Notes: generated from the sequence alone by a model not told the origin. Positions 9,087-18,301 are shown, numbered from the stretch's first letter. The stretch is DNA of 64,000 nt from UBA11222 sp030652895 (GCA_038318895.1 JBBQCS010000006.1:4056-68055); one strand, 5' to 3'. Numbers and translations: made by a program.

Positions 9087-9968
9087 ATGCGAATAGGATT
9101 ATTCACGCCGTTCACAAATCCCGTTGCGACTTTGCCGCTTATCCGCACGGTGGGAGAACAGGCCGATAAGCGCGGCTTTCATTCCATGTGGCTGGCCGAG
9201 CATGTGGTGCTGTTCGACAAACCCCATTCGTCCTATCCTTATTCACCGGATGGCAAGCTGAACCTGGGGGCCGATGCCGGGATCCTGGAACCGTTTACCA
9301 CGATGGGATTTCTGGCTGGTTGTACGTCGCGCATACGGCTTGGAACAGGGATTTGCCTGCTGCCGCAGCGCAATCCCCTTTACACCGCCAAGGAAGTATC
9401 CAATCTCGATTATCTGTCGAATGGACGCGTCGATCTTGGCATCGGCATTGGCTGGCTGCGCGAAGAATTTGAAGCCCTGGGGGTGGACTGGGCGCGGCGC
9501 GGCGCGCGCACCGATGAATATGTGCAAATTCTGAAAACCCTGTGGTGCGACAACGTGTCGCAATTTGATGGCGAATTTCATACATTGCCGGCCTGCACCA
9601 TGTTTCCAAAACCCGTGCATCAGCCGCATCCGCCGATCTATGTGGGGGGCGAAAGCGACGCCGCATTGGGGCGGGTGGCGCGGCTGGGCCAGGGCTGGCA
9701 TGGTTTCAATCACACACCCCAGTCGGCGGCGGAACGCATCGGAAAGCTTCGCAGCCTTTTATCCGAACACGGACGAAGCCCAGACGATGTGGACATCACG
9801 GTGGCGGTTCCGGCGGGCACGCCAGTGAGCCTCGAAGATGTAAAGCGTTACCGCGAAGCAGGTGTGGATCAACTGACCATTCCGATTTTTCCAGGCGACG
9901 CAGATGCCGCGCGCGCCGTCATCGACGATCTGGCAAAGCGAATACTGGAGCCTGCAGCCGCACTCTAA
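9087..9968 (+). CDS. LLM-class flavin-dependent oxidoreductase
   Basis: Luciferase-like TIM-barrel monooxygenase or dehydrogenase using FMN or F420; 293 residues, close to the TIGR03619 type. Typical stretches are MRIGLFTPFTNPVATLPLIR, SMWLAEHVVLFDKP, TSRIRLGTGICLLPQRNPLYTAK split around residue 90, and the LSNGRVDLGIGIGWLREEFEALG block. The substrate cannot be assigned. It starts 21 bases after the lipoprotein gene on the same strand. Its stop overlaps the stop of the convergent peptidase gene by four bases. Confidence 0.85.
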   Translation: MRIGLFTPFTNPVATLPLIRTVGEQADKRGFHSMWLAEHVVLFDKPHSSYPYSPDGKLNLGADAGILEPFTTMGFLAGCTSRIRLGTGICLLPQRNPLYTAKEVSNLDYLSNGRVDLGIGIGWLREEFEALGVDWARRGARTDEYVQILKTLWCDNVSQFDGEFHTLPACTMFPKPVHQPHPPIYVGGESDAALGRVARLGQGWHGFNHTPQSAAERIGKLRSLLSEHGRSPDDVDITVAVPAGTPVSLEDVKRYREAGVDQLTIPIFPGDADAARAVIDDLAKRILEPAAAL

Positions 9969-11032
9969 ACGCCGTGTATGTCGCGATAGCTGCGCATATG
10001 GGCCAGGCTTTTGGCCTCGTAGACACCGCGCGCCAGGGCGCGGGCAACGCAGTCGGCGGCAATACCACCAATCAGTGACAGGCTTAAATGTTCGTTTACC
10101 GGCAGCGCCGTTGTACAGCTGGCCAGGCAAAACACCACGTCACCATCCAGCGGCGTATGTACCGGGCGCACGGCGCGCGCAAAGCCATCATGGGCCATAA
10201 TCGCCACGCGTTGCGCCTGCGCCTTGGTCAGGATGGCATTGGTGGCCACCACACAGATTGTCGTATTGCCGCCCGGCGCCGCGTGTAACTTGCTGCCCGC
10301 CATGGGTGCGGGGTCAAGTGCGCCGGAATGCGCGGCCTGCACCCCGAGTTCATTATTCATGGCAAAGGGTGCGGCCCAGAATGTGCTGCTGCCCGGAATG
10401 ACCGGTGATCCGAACGGGTTGGCGGCGACCAATGCGCCAACCTGCAAATCTCCGCCGTCCAGTGCGCCTTTCAGGATGGCCGAGGCGCTGCCCAGACCAC
10501 CTTTGTACATACCGGCCCCTGCGCCTAACCCTGCACCCGTATTACCGAGCTGAAACTCACGCCCCGCCGCGTCGCAGGCCGCAATACCCAATGCGCGGTA
10601 GGGCGGCGTCATGCCCCAGCCTTTGTCGCCGCCATTTGAAAGGTCGAATAAAATCGCGGCGGGCACAATGGGCGCCACCATGGCGCTTGCGCCCATGCGA
10701 AACCCGCGGCCGCGTGTGCTGAGCCAGGCGGTTGCGCCACTGGCCGCGTCCAGGCCGTAAACCGAACCGCCGGACAGCACCACCGCGTCCACCTTGTCCA
10801 CCAGGCAGGCGGGGTTCAACAGATCGGTTTCGCGGGTTCCCGGCGCGCCACCGCGAATATCAACGCCGCCCGTACAAGGCCATTCCGGCAGCACAATACT
10901 CACACCGCTGCGCACGGTATGGTCCTGTGCATTGCCAACGCGAATACCGTCAACGTCGCTGATCAGGTTCAAGGGGCCGGGAGCTACGCCGGGTTCGGAA
11001 ACTGTAATTGTCATGGGGGTATGGTATAACAT
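9965..11032 (-). CDS. P1 family peptidase (DmpA/peptidase S58-like)
   Basis: Member of the self-processing DmpA/endo-type 6-aminohexanoate hydrolase superfamily, an N-terminal-nucleophile fold acting on N-terminal peptide or amide bonds. About 355 residues. The family start region LNLISDVDGIRVGNAQDHTVRSG, the DIRGGAPGTRETDLLNP motif and the segment with VDAVVLSGGSVYGLDAASG are visible. The likely autocleavage and nucleophile site is the NTTICVVATNAILTKAQAQR region, at its Thr-Thr. The start is uncertain between ATG codons at 11032 and 11014; neither has a clear Shine-Dalgarno site. It diverges from ggt and could act with it in peptide turnover, though that link is only positional. Confidence 0.85.
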   Translation of the reverse strand: MLYHTPMTITVSEPGVAPGPLNLISDVDGIRVGNAQDHTVRSGVSIVLPEWPCTGGVDIRGGAPGTRETDLLNPACLVDKVDAVVLSGGSVYGLDAASGATAWLSTRGRGFRMGASAMVAPIVPAAILFDLSNGGDKGWGMTPPYRALGIAACDAAGREFQLGNTGAGLGAGAGMYKGGLGSASAILKGALDGGDLQVGALVAANPFGSPVIPGSSTFWAAPFAMNNELGVQAAHSGALDPAPMAGSKLHAAPGGNTTICVVATNAILTKAQAQRVAIMAHDGFARAVRPVHTPLDGDVVFCLASCTTALPVNEHLSLSLIGGIAADCVARALARGVYEAKSLAHMRSYRDIHGV

Positions 11033-11070
11033 TCTCGCAGCACAGGGAATTGACTATACACGGGGGAAAC

Positions 11071-12768
11071 ATGATGCGGATGGCGCGCAGTATCATTGCC
11101 GTGTGGGTGTTGCTCTGGCTTAGCCCCCCGGTGGACGCCGCCGTTACTGCGCAACGTCACATGGTAGCGGCGGGGCATCCGCTGGCAGCGCAAGCCGGGC
11201 GCGAGATATTACGAAAAGGCGGTACGGCAGTCGATGCCGCCATTGCAGTACAGGCCGTGCTGGGGCTGGTTGAGCCGCAATCATCGGGTATTGGCGGTGG
11301 CGCGTTTTTGCTGCATTGGGACCAGGCCAGCAGGCAGACCACGGCCTATGACGGCCGCGAAACCGCACCCGCGTCTGTAACACCGGATCTTTTTCTCAAT
11401 CCCGATGGTCAGCCCATGGGATTTCGGGATGCTTTCACCCGCGGGCGTTCAGTCGGGGTTCCCGGGGTCATCGCCATGCTGGCGCTGGCGCATGAGCGCC
11501 ATGGAAAACTTCCGTGGGCAGAGTTGTTTGCGCCTGCCATTAAACTTTCTGAAGAAGGATTTCCGGTGTCGGCGCGGCTGCGTCTGATGATTGGCGCCAT
11601 GCCAAAACTGTCTTCATTCGCGCAGGCGCGGGCCGTGTATTTTACCCCCGGCGAACCGCCCCAGGCTGTGGCGGCGGGCGCCATACTGCGTAACCCGGAT
11701 TATGCGCAAAGCCTGCGCATGATTGCCTCCGGCGGCCCACGCGCCTTTTACACCGGCCCGCTGGCACAGGCGATGGTGGAGGCAGTGGCCGCGCAGGGCG
11801 GTGGTCTGAGCCTGGATGATCTTGCTGGCTATCAGGCCAAACAGCGGTCGCCCGTGTGCGCGCCTTACCGGGGTTATAAAGTCTGCGGCATGCCGCCCCC
11901 CACTTCCGGAGGCGTTACCGTGCTGCAAATTCTTGGACTGCTGGAAAATTTCGAGATGCCTTCGCTGGCGCCGGACTCGGTAGTTGCGCTGCATTTGCTG
12001 GCGCAGGCCAGCCGTCTTGCCTTTGCGGATCGCGGGCTATATCTGGCGGATAGCGATATTGTCGACGTGCCGGTCAAGGGCCTGACCAGCCCGCGCTATC
12101 TGGCGCGCCGCGCCCAGCGCATGACGATTGGCCGGATGGACTCCGCCCCCGCGCCGGCGGGGCGCCCCGTGCGCCACGCCGGCATCGACTATGCGCCCAA
12201 TGTGGATGGCGCGCTTCCCTCCACCACCCATGTGTCGATCATTGACGGACAGGGAAATGCGATATCCATGACCAGTTCCGTCGAAGCGCCATTCGGCAGC
12301 CATGTCATGGCGGGCGGATTCATCCTGAATAATCAGCTCACGGATTTTTCTTTTGCGCCGCAGATTGATGGCAGGCCGGTCGCCAATGCCGTGGCGCCGC
12401 ACAAGCGCCCACTCTCTTCCATGGCGCCCACGCTTGTGTTTGATAAAGCGGGCGCGCTCTATGCCAGTCTCGGGTCGCCCGGCGGCACCCGCATCATCGG
12501 TTATGTGGCCCAAACCCTGGTTGGGCTGCTGGACTGGAACCTGGATATGCAGGCCGCCATTGATCTGCCGCGCCTGATCGATCGTAACGGGCCTCTGGAG
12601 CTGGAAGCCGGAACTACGCTGGAGGCGTTGGCCCCGCGTTTCACGGCGCTGGGCCACCGCGTGGAAATGCAACCGACCTTCAGCGGCATCCAGGGCATTC
12701 GCGTCATCGCAGGAATGCTGGAAGGCGGCGCCGATAAACGCCGTGAAGGCGTTGTGCTGGGGGATTAA
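11071..12768 (+). CDS. ggt: Gamma-glutamyltranspeptidase / glutathione hydrolase
   Basis: Periplasmic N-terminal-nucleophile hydrolase that cleaves gamma-glutamyl bonds, mainly in glutathione. The 565-residue precursor starts with a signal peptide (MMRMARSIIAVWVLLWLS, cut after VDA). Autocleavage should occur before Thr385 in LPSTTHVSIID, giving large and small subunits. Substrate-site motifs GGTAVDAAIA, SSGIGGGAFLLHW, MTSSVEAPFGS and LGSPGGTRIIGY are present. I chose the ATG at 11071 because GGGGGA lies just upstream and the signal peptide begins there. The TAA overlaps the convergent glucokinase stop by four bases. Confidence 0.95.
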   Translation: MMRMARSIIAVWVLLWLSPPVDAAVTAQRHMVAAGHPLAAQAGREILRKGGTAVDAAIAVQAVLGLVEPQSSGIGGGAFLLHWDQASRQTTAYDGRETAPASVTPDLFLNPDGQPMGFRDAFTRGRSVGVPGVIAMLALAHERHGKLPWAELFAPAIKLSEEGFPVSARLRLMIGAMPKLSSFAQARAVYFTPGEPPQAVAAGAILRNPDYAQSLRMIASGGPRAFYTGPLAQAMVEAVAAQGGGLSLDDLAGYQAKQRSPVCAPYRGYKVCGMPPPTSGGVTVLQILGLLENFEMPSLAPDSVVALHLLAQASRLAFADRGLYLADSDIVDVPVKGLTSPRYLARRAQRMTIGRMDSAPAPAGRPVRHAGIDYAPNVDGALPSTTHVSIIDGQGNAISMTSSVEAPFGSHVMAGGFILNNQLTDFSFAPQIDGRPVANAVAPHKRPLSSMAPTLVFDKAGALYASLGSPGGTRIIGYVAQTLVGLLDWNLDMQAAIDLPRLIDRNGPLELEAGTTLEALAPRFTALGHRVEMQPTFSGIQGIRVIAGMLEGGADKRREGVVLGD

Positions 12769-13727
12769 GGCAGTGTGCTGGCAAGCCCGATCAGCCCAGG
12801 ATATTCATGCGTGATCAGCCATGTCGGAATCGCCGACAGATAGGATTTGTATGGTCCCTTCGCCTCGAAGCGGTGACGAAACAAATGCGCATCAAATAAT
12901 TCGCCCAGCCGTGGGACCATGCCACCAGCAATATAAATGCCGCCCCTGGCGCCCAGAGTTAACGCCAAATCCCCCGCGACTGCGCCAAGCCAGCCGGTGA
13001 ATAACTGGATAGCTTCCCGGGCAGTCCCGTTCTCTTCGTCGCGCGCTGCGCGAGCAATATCCGCAGCGCCAAGCGCTGATTCCGGCAGCGCCCCATCAAT
13101 AGCCGCAATGGTTGTATACAGCAATTCAAGGCCCGGACCCGACAGTACGGTTTCCGCCGGCACATGGCCTCGCGGCTCCATTAGCCGGGAATAGATTGAT
13201 ATTTCTCTTATGCTGGCGGGTGAAAGGCCCACATGCCCGCCTTCGCCGGCAAGCGGCGTATATTTACCCTCTCCGGCCGGAATAAGCCCCGATACGCCAA
13301 GCCCTGTTCCGGGACCAATCACCCCCATCGGGGCGTCTGGCGCCGGCGGGCCGCCGCCAAGCAGTTTTAGAGACGTTGGCGCAAGAAACGGCAGTGCAAG
13401 TGCGATGGCGGTGAAATCATTGATCAGCACTGAGTTGCGCACCTTGCAGACCGCCTCTACCTGGGACCGCTCGATGCGCCATACGCTGTTGGTAAGTTGA
13501 ATAGCGTTGTCCAGCAGTGGCCCCGCGCCACAAATGGCAACGGCTGTGATACGGACGTCATCGGCAATATCCTTGAGATATTGCATTAAGGCGTCGGCGA
13601 AACTCGGATAATTGCGGGTCATCCACACCGTGGGCGCGCCAATATTTCCCTGCGCGTCAACAAGTGCAAAGCGCGCATGCGTGCCGCCTATATCGGCAAT
13701 CAGACCATAGTCGGTAATAGCGGTCAT
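12765..13727 (-). CDS. glk: Glucokinase
   Basis: Phosphorylates glucose with ATP to glucose 6-phosphate in the cytoplasm. The 320-residue protein is of the bacterial Glk type (ROK-related hexokinase fold). The phosphate-binding loop LIADIGGTHARFAL is near the N-terminus, LINDFTAIALALP supplies the catalytic aspartate, and VIGPGTGLGVSGL and LAGEGGHVGLSP follow. I took the ATG of MTAITDYGLIADIGG at 13727; the longer frame overlaps tam and does not resemble the family. It is the last gene of a histidine kinase-tam-glk run, four bases after tam. Confidence 0.93.
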   Translation of the reverse strand: MTAITDYGLIADIGGTHARFALVDAQGNIGAPTVWMTRNYPSFADALMQYLKDIADDVRITAVAICGAGPLLDNAIQLTNSVWRIERSQVEAVCKVRNSVLINDFTAIALALPFLAPTSLKLLGGGPPAPDAPMGVIGPGTGLGVSGLIPAGEGKYTPLAGEGGHVGLSPASIREISIYSRLMEPRGHVPAETVLSGPGLELLYTTIAAIDGALPESALGAADIARAARDEENGTAREAIQLFTGWLGAVAGDLALTLGARGGIYIAGGMVPRLGELFDAHLFRHRFEAKGPYKSYLSAIPTWLITHEYPGLIGLASTLP

Positions 13728-13731
13728 ATCT

Positions 13732-14496
13732 TTAGCGATAGGCGATGATGAATAGACGGCGAAAACTGAATAATGTTTTGCCGTCGCTGCGGCGCGGATA
13801 GGCGGCGCGCAGTTTTGCCGCCAGCATCGCCAGATAGGCTTCGCGTTCCGGCGCATCAAGGGCGCTCAGCAGCGGGACCAGCGCTGTACCCGTGATCCAG
13901 TCGAGCACCGGGTCCTCGCCTTCCATCACCTGTAAATAATCGGTTTCCCAGACATCCACGGCGCGGCTCATGGGGGCCAACAGGTCATAATAAAAATCCG
14001 GGGCCCCCACAGGCTCTTCACGTAATACTGGCGCCAGGGTTGACGCCCAGGAACCGCTGAGCGCTACGTCGCGCAGCAGGCGATGACTGGGGGCGTCAAA
14101 ATTGTGCGGCATCTGAACAGCGAGTGCGCCCGCATGCGCGACATGCGACATAAGCTCGGGAAACAGCCGTGCGTGACCATCAAGCCATTGCAGCGTCGCA
14201 TTGGAATAAACCAGATCAACCGGCAGCAAAGGCCTCCAGTCTGTCAGATCGGCTTCAAGCCATCTGGCGCTCGGGCCATCGGCTTTGGCGCGCGCGAGCA
14301 TCTGGGGCGAATTGTCGATGCCCAGAATATCTGCATCCGCCCAGCGGTCGCGCAGCGCCTGGGTTGAATTGCCCGGACCACAGCCCAGATCAACAATTGT
14401 AGCGGGTTTATCCAGCGCAATGCGGGCAAGCAATTCGTGAGCAGGGCGCGTACGCTGGTCGGCGAAAGCAAGATATTGGACAGGGTTCCACGCCAT
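13732..14496 (-). CDS. tam: Trans-aconitate 2-methyltransferase
   Basis: SAM-dependent methyltransferase that esterifies trans-aconitate, a spontaneous isomer of the TCA intermediate cis-aconitate that inhibits aconitase. The 254 residues match Tam: start MAWNPVQYLAFADQRTRPAHELL, SAM motif I IVDLGCGPGNSTQAL, acidic ILGIDNSPQML and YSNATLQWLDGHARLF. It lies three bases after the histidine kinase and four before glk, so it sits in a tight operon. The physiological link with a sensor kinase is unclear. Confidence 0.92.
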   Translation of the reverse strand: MAWNPVQYLAFADQRTRPAHELLARIALDKPATIVDLGCGPGNSTQALRDRWADADILGIDNSPQMLARAKADGPSARWLEADLTDWRPLLPVDLVYSNATLQWLDGHARLFPELMSHVAHAGALAVQMPHNFDAPSHRLLRDVALSGSWASTLAPVLREEPVGAPDFYYDLLAPMSRAVDVWETDYLQVMEGEDPVLDWITGTALVPLLSALDAPEREAYLAMLAAKLRAAYPRRSDGKTLFSFRRLFIIAYR

Positions 14497-14499
14497 GAT

Positions 14500-15927
14500 T
14501 TAGCCTTTCGCGTGCAGGTTCACATTGCCGGCGGCAATAATATGGCTATCTGGAATTTCGATGCGAAACGCCGTGCCGTCGGGGCCAGTATGCAACAGGC
14601 GCAGATCACCCCCATGGGCGCGGGTTAAGTCGCGCGCGATGGTCAGGCCAAGGCCGCTGCCGCCCTCGCTTGTGCTTCCCGCGAAGGGCTGAAAAAGGTG
14701 ATCGCGCGCGGGCTGGGACAGACCGGGACCGTCATCAGCCACATCAATGACAACCATTTTCCCGTCGCGCGATGCGTCTATGCGTACGGTTCCATGACCG
14801 TTCATCGCCTGTACCGCGTTGCGCCCGATATTTTGCACAATGCGGAAAATATGATCCGGATCGGCGTCAATTTCCAGATCGGCCGGAATTAAATTCAGCC
14901 AGCGAATATTTCCGTGCGGCGACTGGCAGATGCCTGTGCCGATCTCACTGATTAGCGGCGCCAGTTCGAAAAACAGACGGCGCGGGGGCTTTTCGCGCGC
15001 GCCGCCATAGGTTAAAGTATCCGTACAAAGATCAATTGCCCGGCCAACGGAGCCAATAAGGCTGGGGGTGAGGCGGCGCACATTCGGATCGTCCACGCTC
15101 AACAACCGGTCTGACACCATCTGTACGTTGGCTAGAATGTTGCGCAGATCATGATTGATTTTACTCACCGCCGTGCCCAGTTCCGCCAGACGGGCCTTTT
15201 GTTTCAGGGATTGCCGCACCGCGATCTGCATGCCCGCCATCTCACGTTCGGCCACTCCGATTTCGTCGAGCCGCTTCGATGGCCTGATTTCGTGGCGCGT
15301 ATCTTCCGGGTGTTTACGGAATCCCACCATGCTTTGAGTAAGCATCCGGATCGGCCGCACCATCATGAAATGCAGCGTGAAATAAATCAGCGCCGCCGTC
15401 GTGAACGAGATCACTAAAGACAGGCCGGCGACATTCCAGGAATAATCGATCATGGCATGGCGCAGTGGGCGTTCGCGCATCACGATATCGATAATATCCC
15501 CGCCCCCATGTACCGGGGCATTCATCGCCCGTATATGGCGGCCATCCCCTGCCATCAGCGTGGTAAAGGCGTCGGCAATTGCTTCAAACGGGCCGACATC
15601 GCGTAAATCAAAATGTGCGTCGATGGTATCCGGTAAGTCGCCCGCCAGCATTAGGAAGCGCGCGCTGTCACGGCGTAGCGCTACCGCCAGCACGTCGGCA
15701 TTGGCCAACAGCTCGGCCTCCAGATATACGGGCAGTGTGTTATTCTGGGCGCCTTCCACAGCGAGACTGGCAATCTGCGCCCCGGCGATTTTGTTGTTCA
15801 GATATTGCAGCCGGAAATACGCAATGGAAGGCACGTAGATCATCACTGAAGACAGCAGGATAAAGGCGACGGTCAGCACCATCAGCCGTCCCGACAGGCC
15901 TATCTTTGGACGGGGAAACTCAAGCAT
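14500..15927 (-). CDS. Membrane sensor histidine kinase, HAMP type
   Basis: Two-component sensor of 475 residues. A first membrane segment (about 14-38) and a second (about 165-190) flank a periplasmic sensor of about 130 residues. A HAMP linker, the dimerisation helix with His259 in KINHDLRNILANVQM, and an ATPase domain with N box IGRNAVQAMNGHG, G1 VADDGPGLS and G2 GGSGLGLTIARDL follow. No response regulator gene is near, so it is an orphan here. Signal unknown. It heads the operon with tam and glk. Confidence 0.9.
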   Translation of the reverse strand: MLEFPRPKIGLSGRLMVLTVAFILLSSVMIYVPSIAYFRLQYLNNKIAGAQIASLAVEGAQNNTLPVYLEAELLANADVLAVALRRDSARFLMLAGDLPDTIDAHFDLRDVGPFEAIADAFTTLMAGDGRHIRAMNAPVHGGGDIIDIVMRERPLRHAMIDYSWNVAGLSLVISFTTAALIYFTLHFMMVRPIRMLTQSMVGFRKHPEDTRHEIRPSKRLDEIGVAEREMAGMQIAVRQSLKQKARLAELGTAVSKINHDLRNILANVQMVSDRLLSVDDPNVRRLTPSLIGSVGRAIDLCTDTLTYGGAREKPPRRLFFELAPLISEIGTGICQSPHGNIRWLNLIPADLEIDADPDHIFRIVQNIGRNAVQAMNGHGTVRIDASRDGKMVVIDVADDGPGLSQPARDHLFQPFAGSTSEGGSGLGLTIARDLTRAHGGDLRLLHTGPDGTAFRIEIPDSHIIAAGNVNLHAKG

Positions 15928-15987
15928 GCCTCCGCCTGTAATTCCTTATAAGGTTGCGCGCGCGCTTTCCGTTATTTATCTGTTATT

Positions 15988-16017
15988 ATGACACAAAATT
16001 CGTATTGATCCTATAAT
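15988..16017 (+). promoter_or_regulatory. possible sigma-70 promoter with perfect -10 box
   Basis: ATGACA (15988-15993), an 18-base spacer and TATAAT (16012-16017) on the plus strand, about 50 bases before the ATG at 16066. The -10 is exact consensus, the -35 differs at one base and the spacing is one above optimum. Confidence 0.5.
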
Positions 16018-16065
16018 GCGATATGTTGATAGGTAACGTGATGCAAGCGACGATAGGGAATAAGT

Positions 16066-16366
16066 ATGAAATTCGGGGGGTTACGATTTGTTGGCTGGCC
16101 GGGGCGAAGAATAAAGCCGGACGAAATTTATAATCTTGCCGTCAATTGCATCAGATTAGCGGACATCACCGGGTCTGACCCAGTATGGCTGAGCGGGCGT
16201 CACGCACCCTCAGCGTGTACGTCTCCTTGCCGGCACACGTGAAATGGTGATCGGCAAAATCGAACAGCTGCGCGAGGAAAATTTTCTCAACCGTCTCCTG
16301 CTTACACCGTTCAGCCATCAAAACCTGCTGAGCTTTACTGATAAAGTGTCGCCTCATTTACAATAG
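16066..16366 (+). pseudogene. possible frameshifted small gene, unknown function
   Basis: An ATG at 16066 with AGGGA upstream opens a 58-codon frame (MKFGGLRFVGWPGRRIKPDE, then IYNLAVNCIRLADITGSDPVWLSG) ending at 16242. One base over, a second frame stays open from 16193 to a TAG at 16366 and reads like protein (LLAGTREMVIGKIEQLREEN, then FLNRLLLTPFSHQNLLSFTD). The total of 301 bases is one more than a multiple of three, so removing a single base between about 16193 and 16242 would give an intact protein of 99 residues. It is preceded by a good promoter. It may be a decayed gene, a sequencing error or programmed frameshifting. I do not recognise the family. Confidence 0.4.
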
Positions 16367-16379
16367 TCATCATAGCGCT

Positions 16380-17660
16380 GTGAAGACAGTCCGCCTATGG
16401 CTCTGGGCATTTGCCGCAGCGGCCTTTGCCCCCATCATTGTATTCGGCGCCAATGGCACGGTCATCCTGCTGGGCCTGGTGGCGCTTGCGGTTCCGGGAT
16501 TGAGGGCATGGCGCGGGGCAATCAATGATCTCGCCCGAACCCCCATTGGATGGGCGTTGTGCGGAATGCTGGTTATTGCCATTACCAGCCTGATCTGGAC
16601 TCCCGCCCCCGATGTTGCCGCTGATAAATTATTGCGGCTGGTACTTTTGTGGTTCGGTGGCTGCGCGGCTCTGGGGGCTATAAGCAATGCTGACACCAAT
16701 ACGATCAAGTGGCTGGCGCGATTGCTACCGGTTGGCATTTGCGTGGCACTGCTGTTCTACTGGATTGAACTGGCGACTTCGGCGCGGATCATCTCTCTGA
16801 TCACCGGGCTGGACGCAGCGATGCAGGCCCGCTTTCCCACCCCGCACGAACAGGAACTTTTCCGTTCGGTGTATGGTTTTGGCGCGATCAGCCGCGGGGC
16901 CGGGCTGCTGGCGATTTTTGTATGGCCGGCCATGGCGTGCTGTATCGCGCTGTTTCCTGCCCGTGGCAAGTGGCTGGCAGCGGTCCTGGGCGGGGCGGTT
17001 TTCGTGACGATACTTCCACTGCCGATGCAAGCCGCGTCCCTGGCCATGGTGGTTGGCGCCGGGGCATTTTTTTGCACCTGGTTTGCCCCGCAGCGCGGAC
17101 CAAAAGTGATGGTCGCTCTGGCCGTGGTGCTTACCGTAATTATGCCGCTAATTTCGTATCATGTTGCGCGTCCCGAAGTGCTGGGAATAGAAAAACACCA
17201 ACTGCCCGGGTCGTGGCAGCATCGGGTGGAAATCTGGCATTTCAGCGCTACTAAAATTAGCGAAAAACCGCTTCTTGGCTGGGGCTTTGACGCATCACGC
17301 AATATTGACGGTGGTAATACCCAGTTTGTGCTGGAATTGCCTGACGGCAGCGAGAAGATTTTCCCCGGCATCGGTCTGCTGCCACTGCATCCGCATAATG
17401 GTATTCTGCAAGTATGGCTGGAAATGGGGGCAGTGGGCGCTGTGTTGCTCACGCTGTTATTCTTCGGGCTGGGAAAAAGTCTCGCGGCCATCACAAATGC
17501 TTATGGTCGTCTGGGCGGGGCAATGGCCAGCGCCAGCACCGCCAGCGCATTATGCGTCGGGCTTCTGAGTTTCGGGCAATGGCAAAGCTGGTGGCAGGCC
17601 AGCCTGTGGATCGCCGCACTGCTTTGTACCGGCGCACTGCGCGCTTTTAGTCCTCGTTGA
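16380..17660 (+). CDS. O-antigen ligase/polymerase family membrane protein
   Basis: Polytopic inner-membrane protein of 426 residues with about 11-12 hydrophobic segments. It has the Wzy_C/WaaL signature in the large periplasmic loop: HRVEIWHFSATKISEKPLLG followed by WGFDASR and HPHNGILQVWLEMG. Such proteins join glycan chains to lipid A core or polymerise or ligate polysaccharides. The start is the GTG at 16380; no strong ribosome site is visible. The 3' end overlaps the convergent DUF971 gene by 14 bases. No other surface-glycan cluster surrounds it, so the exact glycan substrate is open. Confidence 0.85.
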   Translation: MKTVRLWLWAFAAAAFAPIIVFGANGTVILLGLVALAVPGLRAWRGAINDLARTPIGWALCGMLVIAITSLIWTPAPDVAADKLLRLVLLWFGGCAALGAISNADTNTIKWLARLLPVGICVALLFYWIELATSARIISLITGLDAAMQARFPTPHEQELFRSVYGFGAISRGAGLLAIFVWPAMACCIALFPARGKWLAAVLGGAVFVTILPLPMQAASLAMVVGAGAFFCTWFAPQRGPKVMVALAVVLTVIMPLISYHVARPEVLGIEKHQLPGSWQHRVEIWHFSATKISEKPLLGWGFDASRNIDGGNTQFVLELPDGSEKIFPGIGLLPLHPHNGILQVWLEMGAVGAVLLTLLFFGLGKSLAAITNAYGRLGGAMASASTASALCVGLLSFGQWQSWWQASLWIAALLCTGALRAFSPR

Positions 17661-18063
17661 AGCGCAGACCAGATGTTGCAGGTGCTGTTGCGCCGGCTGC
17701 CGAATCGCGGTTCAAATTCTGGGCGGCAAGGCGGCCCAGATACTCCGCCCATAACTTGTCCTTCGCCTGCCCCATTTCGTAAAAATAAGCCCAGGTATAA
17801 AGCCCGGTGTCATGTCCGTCATCGAAGTGAATGCGCAGGGCATAGTTTCCCACCGGATCAAGGCGGGTGATTGTTACATCGCGTTTGCCTGCAACGGTAA
17901 CTTCCTGGCCTGGCCCGTGGCCTTTGACCTCGGCGCTTGGGCTATGTACGCGCAGAAATTCAGCGCTAAACTGAAAATGGCTGGCGTCGTCAAAATTGAT
18001 CTCCAACAGATTTTGCGCCTGTTTCAGCTTCACTTCCACCGGCCATGGGGGCGTTTGGCTCAT
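17647..18063 (-). CDS. DUF971 family protein (GBBH-like N-terminal domain)
   Basis: Small protein of 138 residues with the DUF971 / gamma-butyrobetaine hydroxylase N-terminal-like fold. Seen are WPVEVKLKQAQNLLEINFDD, AEFLRVHSPSAEVKGHG and the end motif RIHFDDGHDTGLYTWAYFYE. DUF971 domains occur in iron-sulfur and quinone-related proteins, but the role of the stand-alone form is not established. Its ATG overlaps the Trm112-like stop by four bases, so it is translationally coupled as the last gene of the ybbN operon. Confidence 0.85.
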   Translation of the reverse strand: MSQTPPWPVEVKLKQAQNLLEINFDDASHFQFSAEFLRVHSPSAEVKGHGPGQEVTVAGKRDVTITRLDPVGNYALRIHFDDGHDTGLYTWAYFYEMGQAKDKLWAEYLGRLAAQNLNRDSAAGATAPATSGLRFNED

Positions 18064-18272
18064 TTGACGCCGGTTTCGTCCAGGGCGCGCGCTTCATCGG
18101 GCAGCATAATGGGAATGCCGTCGCGGATCGGATAGGCAAGCCCGGCTTTCCGGCTGATCAGCTCATTGGCCGCGGCATCATATTCCAAAGTAGATTTGGT
18201 CAGTGGACAGACCAGTATTTCCAGCAGTTTTGGGTCAACTTTATGGCTGGCGGCGTCGTTGTTATTTGACAT
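18060..18272 (-). CDS. Trm112 family small protein
   Basis: A 70-residue protein with the Trm112/YcaR fold: LLEILVCPLTKSTLEYD, then ELISRKAGLAYPIRDGIPIM and LPDEAR. Eukaryotic and archaeal Trm112 activates methyltransferases; bacterial members are short zinc-ribbon-like proteins of uncertain role. Only one cysteine of the usual CP.C is kept (CPLTK), so zinc binding is doubtful. AAGGAC lies upstream of the ATG. It is third in the ybbN operon. Confidence 0.85.
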   Translation of the reverse strand: MSNNNDAASHKVDPKLLEILVCPLTKSTLEYDAAANELISRKAGLAYPIRDGIPIMLPDEARALDETGVK

Positions 18273-18301
18273 GGCGCTTGTCCTTTCACGCGTAAAATAC
18301 G

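Noticed and set aside
16166..16357. Minus-strand frame of 63 codons
   Set aside because: Antisense to the probable frameshifted gene at 16066-16366, which has the better promoter and ribosome site.
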